A DNA stretch of 64,000 nt from Paenibacillus ihbetae (GCF_002741055.1 NZ_CP016809.1:5186501-5250500), one strand, 5' to 3'; positions 53,389 through 61,686 are shown, counted from the stretch's first letter. Made by a program: numbers and translations. The notes: a model not told the origin generated them from the letters alone.

Positions 53389-54240
53389 ATGTATCACGGC
53401 GTCCGCTTTGATATGAATTTTAAGCAGCTATGGCTGGAAGGGATGAAGGATTGGAACGGAAATCTGCCGGAGCGAATGAGCGACGATGCCAAGGAGGAAG
53501 CCTTCTGGGAAGGATTTATTCCCAAAAAAACAGATGCATTGGATGATTATGCAGCAGATATTCGGCAAGAGCTTCTTCAATTTATTGAGCCTACCGATCA
53601 TGTTCTGGAGATAGGGCCGGGATGGGGGAACTATACTTTTGCTGCTGCTGAAAAAGCAACCTCGCTTACCTGCGTGGATAGCTCGCGGACTGTGATCCAT
53701 CACTTACGGAAGGAGTCAAAGCGGCTAGGACTTGAACGTACACGGTATATTCATGCCAAATGGGAAGAGTCTGTGCCAAATGAACGGTTTGATGTTGTCT
53801 TCGGCATCAACTGTTATTACCGGATGCAGGAGATTGATCGTGCGCTTATAAATATGAATAACGCATCCAAACGTTGGGCGATTATTGGTCTGACCACCGG
53901 GCCCGAGAAGCCGCATTTATGGGAGATCCACCGGAAACTTGGTTATAAAGTCAAATTTCAGCGAAGGGATTATATATATTTAACCAATCTATTGTATGAG
54001 CTTGGGATCGATGTCAATTGCAAGATGTTAAACCTGGAAAGAACCTATCGCTATGATAGTGAAGAACAGCTCCTGAAGGACAATTTAGCCCCGATTCTGG
54101 ACGCTGACTATGACCGTAAAGCAGCGGAGAAGATTCTCAAGCATTTTGTAACGGAGGAGAATGGCGGTTTTCTGTACCGGCATCGGTTTAAAGCGGCGCT
54201 CCTCTATTGGAAGCCGGAACCGATCAATCTAAAGAAATAG
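53389..54240 (+). CDS. SAM-dependent methyltransferase (zinc cluster, second)
   Basis: A 283-residue protein. Helical N-terminus, motif I HVLEIGPGWGNYTFAAAEKA (about 65-84), motif II LTCVDSSRTVIHHLRKE, then IHAKWEESVPNERFDVVFGINCYYRM. C-terminal extension of about 100 residues. It lies 15 bp after the ATPase, in the system 3 operon, so its substrate is likely linked to the imported compound. It shares only the fold with the first methyltransferase. Confidence 0.85.
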   Translation: MYHGVRFDMNFKQLWLEGMKDWNGNLPERMSDDAKEEAFWEGFIPKKTDALDDYAADIRQELLQFIEPTDHVLEIGPGWGNYTFAAAEKATSLTCVDSSRTVIHHLRKESKRLGLERTRYIHAKWEESVPNERFDVVFGINCYYRMQEIDRALINMNNASKRWAIIGLTTGPEKPHLWEIHRKLGYKVKFQRRDYIYLTNLLYELGIDVNCKMLNLERTYRYDSEEQLLKDNLAPILDADYDRKAAEKILKHFVTEENGGFLYRHRFKAALLYWKPEPINLKK

Positions 54241-54399
54241 CTGGGTCTAACTCCCTGGTGTTACATCACCGCCCTTCAATGTGCCATATATGACATTTCC
54301 CTTCATTCTTGATAAAATACAAAGATAAAGTCTTATTCAAAACCTGGAGACGGTATTATGCAGAATGATTTGTATACTCAGGAAGGGAACGTATGGTAA

Positions 54400-54855
54400 A
54401 TGAAGGAGAACAACCAAGCCAAAGTAAAAGACATGCTGGATACAATGGCGCGAAATGGATGGAGAGTAACGGAGCAACGTAGGACACTAGCCCAGATTTT
54501 CGCCGATCACGACGGGTATTTATCACCGAAAGATGTATATGACCAAATGTCCGTCTATTACCCAAGCATGAGTCTGGATACAGTTTATCGTAATCTTCGC
54601 ATGTTAAGCGAGATGGGTGTCTTGGAGCATTTCTACTTTATGGACGGAGGTTTGAAATTTAAGGAGAACTGCCTGACTCACCACCATCATCATTTGATTT
54701 GCGTCAACTGCGAAAAGACACTTCCCTTTGATTACTGCCCAATGGACCATGGACTCAAACTGCCGGGGGACTACAAAGTCTTGCGACATCGCTTCGAGGT
54801 TTATGGCTTATGCGAAGGCTGCCAGGCGCTTGAGAGAGAAGAGACTATGGAATAA
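54400..54855 (+). CDS. zur: Zinc uptake regulator Zur
   Basis: A 151-residue Fur-family repressor with all Zur features: winged helix (WRVTEQRRTLAQIFADHDGYLSPKDVY; MSLDTVYRNLRML), the HHHHHLICVNC cluster (regulatory zinc plus first CxxC), DYCPMDHGLKLPGDY and CEGC for the structural zinc. The THHHHHxICxxCxKT...CPMD...GY...HxFExYGxCxxC string matches Bacillus Zur closely. It should bind the GTAAT-N-ATTAC palindromes in this window when zinc is sufficient. No such palindrome was found directly before it, so it is probably not autoregulated. Confidence 0.92.
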   Translation: MKENNQAKVKDMLDTMARNGWRVTEQRRTLAQIFADHDGYLSPKDVYDQMSVYYPSMSLDTVYRNLRMLSEMGVLEHFYFMDGGLKFKENCLTHHHHHLICVNCEKTLPFDYCPMDHGLKLPGDYKVLRHRFEVYGLCEGCQALEREETME

Positions 54856-54868
54856 AGAAAGTCCATCT

Positions 54869-54905
54869 AAGCATGGCTTCCCTTATTAAAGGACCATGCT
54901 TTTTA
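54869..54905 (+). terminator. Terminator of zur
   Basis: AGCATGG/CCATGCT stem with TTTT tail, 14 bp after the stop. Confidence 0.75.
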
Positions 54906-54990
54906 AGCTTCTCCCTCTTCACCATTTTATTAGCATTAGGGCAAACTGCGAGTTAATGGCATCGCACGTATATCTTTAATTAATATAATA

Positions 54991-55040
54991 GACCTCTCAG
55001 CCGGAGCGGGGTGCATGCTTGGGGCTGTGAGGTCTTTTTT
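54991..55040. terminator. Hairpin between zur and the convergent GTPase gene
   Basis: GACCTCTCAGCC pairs with GGCTGTGAGGTC (one mismatch), followed by TTTTTT on the + strand. Likely backs up zur termination and may end the opposing transcript. Confidence 0.6.
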
Positions 55041-55059
55041 GGCTTAAATCGAGAATTGC

Positions 55060-56064
55060 TTAGATAGCCACACAACCAGCAAACTGTTCATGGAACCAAT
55101 CCTCGTCAAGGTTGCGGCCGATCACAACGAATTCGCTGGTTGGTACTTCATCGGGTCTCCAATCCCGATCAGGATATGAACTGAACAGCATGTGAATCCC
55201 TTGAAAAACGATTCGTTTCTTGACTCCCTTGATGTTAAAAACGCCTTTATACCGGAAAGTGTCTACGCCATGATCTACCAACCATTCATTAAGGAAGCGT
55301 TCCACTTTATTCAAGTCGAGTGGACGAGATTCACGAAAGAAAATAGAGGTTACTTCATCGTCATGTTCATGATCATGCGCTTCTTCGAGAAATCCAGGTT
55401 CGATCTCCAGCTTCTTCTCTAAATCAAAAGCGCCGATTCCGAGGATCTGGTTCACGTCAATCTTGGACTGTTGGGTATGGTACAGCTTGGCTGCCGAGTT
55501 CATTGTACGAAGGCGCCGCTCCAGCTTCTGCAAATCGTCTTCAGATACAAGATCCGTCTTGTTCAGTAAAAGCACGTCTGCAAAGGCGACTTGCTCCTGC
55601 GCTTCATGACCGTCGTCCAAATGCTGCTCAACATGCTTCGCATCCACAACCGTGACAATCGCATCCAGTCTGTAAACATCAGCTATGTCTGGATCGACAA
55701 AAAAAGTCTGAGCAACCGGGCCAGGGTCTGCCAGCCCTGTCGTCTCGATGAGCACTCGTTCGAAGTCTGCCTTGCCATCCCCAGTTCCGAGCTTTGCATC
55801 TCTCAGTTGAGTTAGAATACGGATAAGGTCACCTCGTACCGTACAGCAGATACACCCATTATTCATTTCAAAGATTTCCTCATCCGCTCCTACAACCAGT
55901 TGATTGTCGATGCCTACCTCCCCGAACTCGTTGACTATAACCGCTATTTTTTCGCCGTGATCTGCTGTTAATACATGATTCAGCAAAGTCGTTTTACCTG
56001 CTCCGAGAAAACCAGTCAGTACCGTGACGGGGATCCGTGAATCCTCGGCTTGTTGAATGGACAT
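55060..56064 (-). CDS. COG0523 (YciC/ZagA-type) GTPase, second of two
   Basis: A 334-residue G3E GTPase. Walker A GFLGAGKTT, Switch/EFG motif VNEFGEVGID, metal motif GCICCTVRGD, LIETTGLADPGPVAQTFF, NKTD for guanine, and a His/Asp insert EEAHDHEHDDEV before the C-terminal domain. It is closer to Bacillus YciC/ZagA than the first copy. ATG at 56064 (GGAGTGAT upstream) is chosen over the GTG 9 bp earlier. A textbook promoter and a perfect palindromic operator lie upstream. Divergent from the ferredoxin-like gene. Confidence 0.93.
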   Translation of the reverse strand: MSIQQAEDSRIPVTVLTGFLGAGKTTLLNHVLTADHGEKIAVIVNEFGEVGIDNQLVVGADEEIFEMNNGCICCTVRGDLIRILTQLRDAKLGTGDGKADFERVLIETTGLADPGPVAQTFFVDPDIADVYRLDAIVTVVDAKHVEQHLDDGHEAQEQVAFADVLLLNKTDLVSEDDLQKLERRLRTMNSAAKLYHTQQSKIDVNQILGIGAFDLEKKLEIEPGFLEEAHDHEHDDEVTSIFFRESRPLDLNKVERFLNEWLVDHGVDTFRYKGVFNIKGVKKRIVFQGIHMLFSSYPDRDWRPDEVPTSEFVVIGRNLDEDWFHEQFAGCVAI

Positions 56065-56088
56065 AAAGATCACTCCTTGACGAGTCTT

Positions 56089-56107
56089 AATTGTAAAAAT
56101 TACAATT
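56089..56107 (-). promoter_or_regulatory. Zur-type operator 10
   Basis: AATTGTAAAAATTACAATT, a perfect 9-1-9 palindrome between the promoter and the GTPase start. Confidence 0.85.
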
Positions 56108-56113
56108 AAGACA

Positions 56114-56142
56114 AGTATAGATCCCCATTATTCTTTTGTCAA
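56114..56142 (-). promoter_or_regulatory. Promoter of the second COG0523 GTPase
   Basis: On the minus strand: TTGACA, 17-bp spacer, TATACT, followed 6 bp later by operator 10. Confidence 0.85.
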
Positions 56143-56191
56143 ACACCACCCTGGGAAATTCTTCAGGTACAAAAATAAAAATCAATAAAGA

Positions 56192-56220
56192 TTGAAAGAA
56201 ACTTTATATCCATATATAAT
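56192..56220 (+). promoter_or_regulatory. Promoter of the ferredoxin-like gene
   Basis: TTGAAA, 17-bp spacer, TATAAT; the -10 runs into operator 11. Confidence 0.8.
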
Positions 56221-56236
56221 CGTAATAATTACAATT
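56218..56236 (+). promoter_or_regulatory. Zur-type operator 11
   Basis: AATCGTAATAATTACAATT, overlapping the -10 and start point of the + strand promoter. Confidence 0.85.
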
Positions 56237-56291
56237 AAAGGGATGGGCTCGACCTCCTCCTCTAATAAGCAGCACCTGAAAGGAGATACCC

Positions 56292-56663
56292 ATGACGACT
56301 TGGAATTTAAATGAAACGCACTGTCATTTGCTTATATGTAATGGTGGTAGTTGCATGAAGAAGCAAGCGGAAGATGTGACGCAAGCGATCCGGGATGAAA
56401 TCGCTACGCTCGGAGCAGACCGTTTGATTCATACAACACGTACCCGGTGCAATGGGCGATGTGCTGATGCCTGTGTTGTCATTGCCTATCCGGACGGGAT
56501 TTGGTATAAGTCTATAACCCCTGATCTTGGCAGAGAGCTTGTGCGAAAACATCTTACAGGAGGTCATTTGGAAGACCAGAAGGTGTATTCGTTTGACGGC
56601 ACATTCATTGCATCCGGTCTTTCTGTTGTAGGCAAAGAAAAGGCTCCCGCAGCTGATCATTAA
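56292..56663 (+). CDS. [2Fe-2S] thioredoxin-fold ferredoxin-like protein
   Basis: A 123-residue cytosolic protein. Four Cys in the expected pattern for a thioredoxin-like [2Fe-2S] ferredoxin: LLICNGGSCMKK and TRCNGRCADACVVIAYPDGIWY, the domain found near cobalamin and tetrapyrrole metal-handling genes. It may supply electrons for metal release or chelate reduction. GAAAGGAG ribosome binding site and a Zur-type operator on the promoter. Monocistronic. Confidence 0.82.
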   Translation: MTTWNLNETHCHLLICNGGSCMKKQAEDVTQAIRDEIATLGADRLIHTTRTRCNGRCADACVVIAYPDGIWYKSITPDLGRELVRKHLTGGHLEDQKVYSFDGTFIASGLSVVGKEKAPAADH

Positions 56664-56861
56664 AAATATGAAGTAAGTGATTATGGGTGAGAGACTATGA
56701 GTGAGAGTCTATCAGTCTAGTAAATAGACTTGAGAGGATTTAAGGATAACGAAATCTATGTTTATACGAAAAAACAAACTTTTAAACTGATATTTTTGCC
56801 TTATACCATTCTCTCAACTTGGTAATATACTATATCATTCCCAAGAAAAGGAGTGGTATAG

Positions 56862-57230
56862 ATGGCAAACAGCGATGTACGTCTTGCTCTTTGGTCCGGC
56901 CCTAATTTTTCTGTTCGCAGGATTCTCTTCAGACGCGGAGGTGTTGCAATTCGCGATCTTGGAGCATTTCGATTTGACAACATCCTTTCGAGTTTTCGGC
57001 TTAGAAATGTAGTGGAAAGCTCTCAAGTAACCCTTGTACTATTTTCGAGAATTAACTTTCAGGGATCATTCCGTGTATTCCGGGGAAGCCAAAATGTAGC
57101 GAACTTAGGCAATTTTGATAATGTAACATCTTCGCTCATTTTGGTAGGACGTAATCTTACGGATGCTGAAATTTCTCAAATTCAAAGCACAGGCAGACCG
57201 CCTAGAGATATTCTCATCATAAGACAGTAA
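56862..57230 (+). CDS. Beta/gamma-crystallin-like protein
   Basis: A 122-residue protein built from two similar halves (VRLALWSGPNFSVRRILFRRGG...IRDLG...DNILSSFRL; VTLVLFSRINFQGSFRVFRG...ANLG...DNVTSSLIL). Each resembles a Greek-key motif of the beta/gamma-crystallin fold, with the aromatic plus F.G and D/N-x-x-S-S calcium-site positions. AAAAGGAG ribosome binding site, no signal peptide. Proteins of this shape in spore formers can be coat or stress proteins. Function here unknown. Confidence 0.65.
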   Translation: MANSDVRLALWSGPNFSVRRILFRRGGVAIRDLGAFRFDNILSSFRLRNVVESSQVTLVLFSRINFQGSFRVFRGSQNVANLGNFDNVTSSLILVGRNLTDAEISQIQSTGRPPRDILIIRQ

Positions 57231-57320
57231 TTCCTGCAGAAGGGATCTCTCGATTTGGTTGGCAGTATGCCTCAGCATTATGGAACCGTGTAATTTAGGA
57301 TGTAGGATTCATGGTCAACG

Positions 57321-57360
57321 AAAAGCAGCTCATTCCTCATTAGAGGATGGGCTGCTTTTG
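57321..57360 (+). terminator. Terminator after the crystallin-like gene
   Basis: AAAAGCAGC/GCTGCTTTT stem with a CATTCCTCATTAGAGGATG inner part. The remaining gap to 57520 shows nothing else I can support. Confidence 0.75.
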
Positions 57361-57522
57361 TGATTTTTCAAATCATGAAGAAAGAAATTTTCGATGCAGA
57401 AAGGGAAAGCATCCAATATACGCTATCGGAATTGAACTATGCTCAATATGAAATGGAATAATCCATATTATTTATCCTTGGGAGATTAGATGATGTTCAT
57501 GCCTAAGAGGCGCTTAACACGA

Positions 57523-57545
57523 AACGGGCAGCAGGGCTGCCCGTT
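57523..57545 (-). terminator. Terminator of the VanY-type gene
   Basis: AACGGGCAGC/GCTGCCCGTT perfect 10-bp stem with a 3-nt loop, 7 bp after the minus strand stop. The T tail is weak. Confidence 0.6.
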
Positions 57546-57552
57546 CTTGAAG

Positions 57553-58335
57553 TTAGATGGATTTCTGCAAGTATTGCTCAAGCGTCAAGTTCTGTCTCGT
57601 GATCTCTCCCGCAATATAAACGCCGACATACCGAACATGCCAAGGCTCGTACGAATAACCGGTAAGCTTTTCCTTGCCCTTGCCATAACGAATAATGAAG
57701 CCGTATTTATGGGCGTTGGCTTTCAGCCACTTGCCTTCCTTCGTGCTGCCGAAGCTTTGCTCCAGTGCATATCCAACCGAGGCGCTGGAGATATCCATGC
57801 TTAGACCGGTCTGATGCTCGCTCTGTCCCGGGCGCGCGCTGGTCCTGTTCGCTACGGCTTCACCTTTGATGCTGGCGTTGCGCTCGAAGATCGATTTTTG
57901 CGTGGCGTACGAACGGTAGCCGGAGACAGCTTTGAGCTCAATGCCGTCCTTTTTGGCTGCTGCGAATAAATCCTCCAAGGCATTGGCCGCGATTTTTCTC
58001 AACTGCTTTTTAGGGCTTGGCCCAGAGAAGCTGAACGGAACATTGGGAACGACCAGATCCTTCGGAGCATAAGTGGAAGGCAAATTTCTCTGCTTGTTTA
58101 CCAGTACAACCGTGCTGGAAAGGTTCGTGACCATTTGAATTCCGCCTATGGTTTTCACGGTCCGGCTCGGAGCGTTCATCTGCATAAATTTCGCGAAGCT
58201 CTGCGACGAGCGCGATGCAGCGGCAATCGCTTGATCGGCTCCCTTTGGATAAGGCATGCAGGTTAAAGCCAAGCTTGCGACCAAGGAACCGATGACGATT
58301 TTCGGCATGAACGACGTTAATTTGCTATTTTTCAT
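57553..58335 (-). CDS. VanY/DacA-type D-alanyl-D-alanine carboxypeptidase (M15)
   Basis: A 260-residue protein. The start MKNSKLTSFMPK (GGAGGG upstream) is preferred over an upstream in-frame start at 58431. A signal segment (about 11-30) precedes a linker and the M15B domain: LKAVSGYRSYATQ, RPGQSEHQTGLSMDI (zinc His and Asp), and GYSYEPWHVRYVG (catalytic Glu and zinc His). It removes the terminal D-Ala of peptidoglycan stem peptides outside the membrane. Single gene. Confidence 0.92.
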   Translation of the reverse strand: MKNSKLTSFMPKIVIGSLVASLALTCMPYPKGADQAIAAASRSSQSFAKFMQMNAPSRTVKTIGGIQMVTNLSSTVVLVNKQRNLPSTYAPKDLVVPNVPFSFSGPSPKKQLRKIAANALEDLFAAAKKDGIELKAVSGYRSYATQKSIFERNASIKGEAVANRTSARPGQSEHQTGLSMDISSASVGYALEQSFGSTKEGKWLKANAHKYGFIIRYGKGKEKLTGYSYEPWHVRYVGVYIAGEITRQNLTLEQYLQKSI

Positions 58336-58531
58336 ATGCTGTATCCCTCCTGATCCCATTACACATAGAGTATATAGGAGAAACATGTCGAAATAATATC
58401 TAAAATGTTTCCGACTTGTAACAAGAATCATAGATGCTTAGACGGAGGAGTCTTTAGGCAATTCCTATGAATCTACCGTCTTTTGACATTTAGATGTATA
58501 ATTCAGGAAGTAAGCTATATAAACAACCAAC

Positions 58532-58575
58532 GACCCAGCCTAGATTAATAGCGATCTGTGGCTGGGTCATTTTTA
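58532..58575 (+). terminator. Repeated terminator hairpin, copy 3
   Basis: GACCCAGCC/GGCTGGGTC stem with ATTTTTA tail, in the 58336-58701 gap. It is related to the hairpins at 1039 and 3383, including the preceding ACAAC-CACGACCC-like bases. Confidence 0.7.
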
Positions 58576-58701
58576 TAGATTACAGAGAACCTAAGAAATA
58601 TAAAGAACACCTCAGAGCTAAATAAGTCCTGCAAGAACGCAGGAATGTGGGCTAAACTGGTGAAATAATCAGGCTCAAACCATTGATAAGGAGATTTTTT
58701 T

Positions 58702-59169
58702 ATGAAATATATGGATATCAACAATCAAAAATATCATGTGCTGGCCAGAGGGGTTATTCTCTCGGAGGGAAACCTATTAGTCGCGCATTGTAAGGGCATG
58801 GACAATACATTTCTTCCAGGCGGTCACATAGAGTTTAAGGAAGGCATGAGAACCACGTTATCCAGGGAGATTAAAGAGGAGCTTGGACAAGAGAGTATCG
58901 TGGGGGAATATATTGGTTGTGTTGAAGCTGATTTTGAGCTTCCCACGACCTATCATCAGGAACTTAATCATTTATTTCGAGTCGAGTTGCCCCATATCGA
59001 TCATCAAATACTCCCTGAATCGCAAGAGAATCATTTGGAGTTTTACTGGATTCGAATGAATGAATTGGAGCAGCATAATCTGCAGCCGTACCCCGTGAGA
59101 GAGGTTATCCCGAGATATTTTAATAAAGAAGAAGGACCGTTCTGGGAAAGTACATTTGAAGACCGCTGA
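58702..59169 (+). CDS. NUDIX hydrolase
   Basis: A 155-residue enzyme with the full Nudix box GGHIEFKEGMRTTLSREIKEELG (first Gly about 40), including the REIKEE metal-binding core. It hydrolyses nucleoside diphosphate-linked compounds; the exact substrate is not readable. ATG 58702 with AAGGAGA upstream. Followed 32 bp later by a 2H phosphoesterase gene. Confidence 0.92.
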   Translation: MKYMDINNQKYHVLARGVILSEGNLLVAHCKGMDNTFLPGGHIEFKEGMRTTLSREIKEELGQESIVGEYIGCVEADFELPTTYHQELNHLFRVELPHIDHQILPESQENHLEFYWIRMNELEQHNLQPYPVREVIPRYFNKEEGPFWESTFEDR

Positions 59170-59201
59170 AAGAAACAGCATAGCGAAGGAGGCCGTGACA
59201 A

Positions 59202-59729
59202 ATGGAATTCTTTTTTGGCATTGTTCCCGAAACTGATATTTATGAGAAGGTCATGTCCGTAAGAGAAAAATACTGTGTTCGGAATGGTTCGGACCCACAC
59301 ATCACCGTCAAAGCCTCTTGTGGACTTTCAGAGGATATGAGCTGGCTTTCCAAATGCCGAAAGATCATATCGGAGTTCGAAAGTTTCCAAATTACCGTTG
59401 GTGCACCGAAGTATTTTGGTGATCGGGATGTCTTGTATTTGGATGTCCAATCGGAAGAGCTGATTGAATTGCATAAACGCCTCGTAGCCGTGTTGGAGGC
59501 CAGCGAGGAGAGCATCAACAGATGTTTTGAGCTAGAGCTTTATAAGCCTCATATTACGGTAGCACGAAAATCAAGGTTATCCGAAGCTACCATTGAAGAG
59601 ATGAGAAAGGATATCCTTCCTGACTTTAAAAAGAACCGCACGTTTTCTGTGTCCACCGTTAGTTTATTCTATCGCGCAAATAAGAACGAGAAGTACAGAA
59701 GAAAAGAAGACATTAAGATAAGCATGTAA
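59202..59729 (+). CDS. 2'-5' RNA ligase-like 2H phosphoesterase
   Basis: A 175-residue protein with the two HxT motifs of the 2H superfamily: DPHITVKAS (about 31) and KPHITVARKS (about 119), symmetrical around the catalytic cleft. Similar to YjcG-type proteins of Bacillota. ATG 59202 with GAAGGAGG upstream. Probably co-transcribed with the Nudix gene. Confidence 0.87.
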   Translation: MEFFFGIVPETDIYEKVMSVREKYCVRNGSDPHITVKASCGLSEDMSWLSKCRKIISEFESFQITVGAPKYFGDRDVLYLDVQSEELIELHKRLVAVLEASEESINRCFELELYKPHITVARKSRLSEATIEEMRKDILPDFKKNRTFSVSTVSLFYRANKNEKYRRKEDIKISM

Positions 59730-59780
59730 TTCGGTAATGTAGAGGTCCTTAGGTCATCGTTAAGAAAGGCGGTAAAACCT

Positions 59781-60065
59781 ATGATTCGAGCTGTTATTTT
59801 TGATCTTGATGGGACATTGCTAGACCGCAACACTTCTCTATATCACTTCGTTGTTGATCAATATGCGAGGATTATACATAACGCTAAAAGTATAGGGATG
59901 GAGCGATATACAAACCGATTTATTGAATTAGATCATCGCGGCTATGTGTGGAAGGTAGATGCTTTTTATACAGAGCCGGTTGAATATGATGGAAAGATAA
60001 GTGATTTACTCGAGATCGAGAGAATCATAGAGCAATGGAATTTTGGGATTAAGCCCATGAAGTAG
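59781..60065 (+). pseudogene. Truncated HAD-superfamily hydrolase
   Basis: 94 codons starting MIRAVIFDLDGTLLDRNTSLY (motif I intact) and part of the cap domain, then the sequence runs out in a non-family tail (EQWNFGIKPMK) and stops. Motifs II-IV are absent. A complete HAD gene starts 8 bp later, so the rest of this gene has been deleted. Confidence 0.7.
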
Positions 60066-60073
60066 GTGACCAC

Positions 60074-60733
60074 GTGAAATATAAAGCGATTTTGTTCGAT
60101 TTTGACGGTACATTAGCAGACACATTACCTATTTGCTTTTATTCGTTTCAAAAGGTCTTTGCTGCCTATGATCAACGAACATTAACGGATCAAGATATTG
60201 TCGCCATGTTTGGACCATCCGAGATTGGGATCATTCAACAGAATTTACGCTGTAAAGATCGGGTTCATGAAGCGATTGATGATTACTATTTGCACTACGA
60301 GAGAGAACATGACAGATACGTATCCAGTAACCAAGAGATCCTCGAATTGATAAATCTCATTCACCACAAAGGGATATCGACCGGAATCGTAACCGGAAAG
60401 GCAAGAAAAAGCTACGACATATCCGTAAAGCATCTATTTCCAGGTGATCTGTTCAAAATATCGATAACCGGTGATGATGTTGTTGATCCAAAGCCTCATC
60501 CGGAAGGGATTATCAAAGCTATGAATCTATTGGGTTGCTTACCTGAAGAAACGTTGTTTGTTGGAGATAGTCAGGCGGATATTGAAGCTGGAATTAGAGC
60601 CAGGGTGAAAACTGCAGGAGTTAATTGGCTGGACAATTCCCATGGTAGCGAGTTTTCAATAAAGCCTGATTATCAATTTTCCAGCATATCGGATTTTATC
60701 TGTGAACTGAATCGAGAAGTAAGGAATTCGTGA
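60074..60733 (+). CDS. HAD-superfamily phosphatase (phosphoglycolate phosphatase-like)
   Basis: A 219-residue HAD-IA enzyme. Motif I LFDFDGTLADT, motif II GIVTGKARKS, Lys in DVVDPKPHPEGI, motif IV FVGDSQADIEAGIRA. GTG start behind AGGTGACC. PPi/phosphoester hydrolysis in the cytosol; the substrate is unknown. Confidence 0.9.
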   Translation: MKYKAILFDFDGTLADTLPICFYSFQKVFAAYDQRTLTDQDIVAMFGPSEIGIIQQNLRCKDRVHEAIDDYYLHYEREHDRYVSSNQEILELINLIHHKGISTGIVTGKARKSYDISVKHLFPGDLFKISITGDDVVDPKPHPEGIIKAMNLLGCLPEETLFVGDSQADIEAGIRARVKTAGVNWLDNSHGSEFSIKPDYQFSSISDFICELNREVRNS

Positions 60734-60743
60734 TAGAGGCCGG

Positions 60744-61022
60744 GCATTAGGATACATATGGCTGGAGATAAAGCAGTACCAAGAGAGTGCTTTTAAGATA
60801 TCAACTCAATCGGTTTATGTTCACCAGTTAAGCATTATTAAAGAAGCTCAGCGTAAGGGATTAGGCACGCTTCTGATGGATAAAGTATGCGAATTTGCGC
60901 TTGAACAGGGAATCCGAAAAATTGAACTTGATTACTGGGTCAACAACGAAACTGCTGGAAGGTTCTATCATAAGCAAGGTTTTAAGAAATACAGAGAGTT
61001 TCTATATAAAGATTTAACTTAA
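60744..61022 (+). pseudogene. C-terminal part of a GNAT acetyltransferase
   Basis: An open frame without a start reads GYIWLEIKQYQESAF, VHQLSIIKEAQRKGLGTLLM (acetyl-CoA loop RKGLGT), then WVNNETAGRFYHKQGF and YKDLT-stop. It covers strands 4 to 7 of a GNAT fold; the N-terminal half is missing and the frame runs back into the end of the HAD gene. A decayed gene. Confidence 0.75.
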
Positions 61023-61077
61023 GAGCCTAGTTATTTCCGTAACTAAGCTCCAACAAAAAATACATGGTGGTGGATGC

Positions 61078-61686
61078 ATGGGCTCTAGAATTATGCATTT
61101 GATTATTGCTAATAAAATTGCAGACAGTCTAGCAATTAAAGATAAGGCGTCCTTTTTAATAGGTGGCATAGCTCCCGACGCGGTCCCCACCAAAGACATA
61201 TCCCATTTCTTCAAAGGCGAAGTTCAAGATTATACACGATATATCGATTATCATGGTTTCCTGCATAAGTATAGCTCGCATAAAGACAGTCATTATGTAT
61301 TGGGGTATTTTGTACATTTAATCGCTGATGATATTTGGCTGCAGGGGTTTAATCTAGCTTGGTTGAAAAATAGAATGGAAGCGGATGAAGGGTTATATAA
61401 GCGATACCATCATGATTTCCGAATACTAAACGGGAAGTTGCTGGAATACTACGGTGTCAAGGATGAGTTAAGAAATTGGCTTAGCATACAACCGGCCATC
61501 ATGGATTTGCAGGAAGTGAAGGCAAGTGAAGTTGAACAATTGATTCCTTCCGCGTTGGGCGATATGGTGTATGATCAGGACGCTTTAGATGAAAAGCTCC
61601 ATGTATTTACGTTTGACCAAATCGTCGGATATATCGAAACCTCGGCAGATAAGGGCCTTATCCATTTAAAACCTATACTAACTTAA
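61078..61686 (+). CDS. Zinc-dependent phospholipase C-like protein
   Basis: A 202-residue protein beginning MGSRIMHLIIANKIAD, then FLIGGIAPDAVP, HGFLHKY, and YVLGYFVHLIADDIW. His and Asp residues in these segments match the metal ligands of the Zn_dep_PLPC fold (PF00882). No signal peptide, so probably intracellular, unlike secreted phospholipase C. GGTGGTGG ribosome binding site. Confidence 0.75.
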   Translation: MGSRIMHLIIANKIADSLAIKDKASFLIGGIAPDAVPTKDISHFFKGEVQDYTRYIDYHGFLHKYSSHKDSHYVLGYFVHLIADDIWLQGFNLAWLKNRMEADEGLYKRYHHDFRILNGKLLEYYGVKDELRNWLSIQPAIMDLQEVKASEVEQLIPSALGDMVYDQDALDEKLHVFTFDQIVGYIETSADKGLIHLKPILT

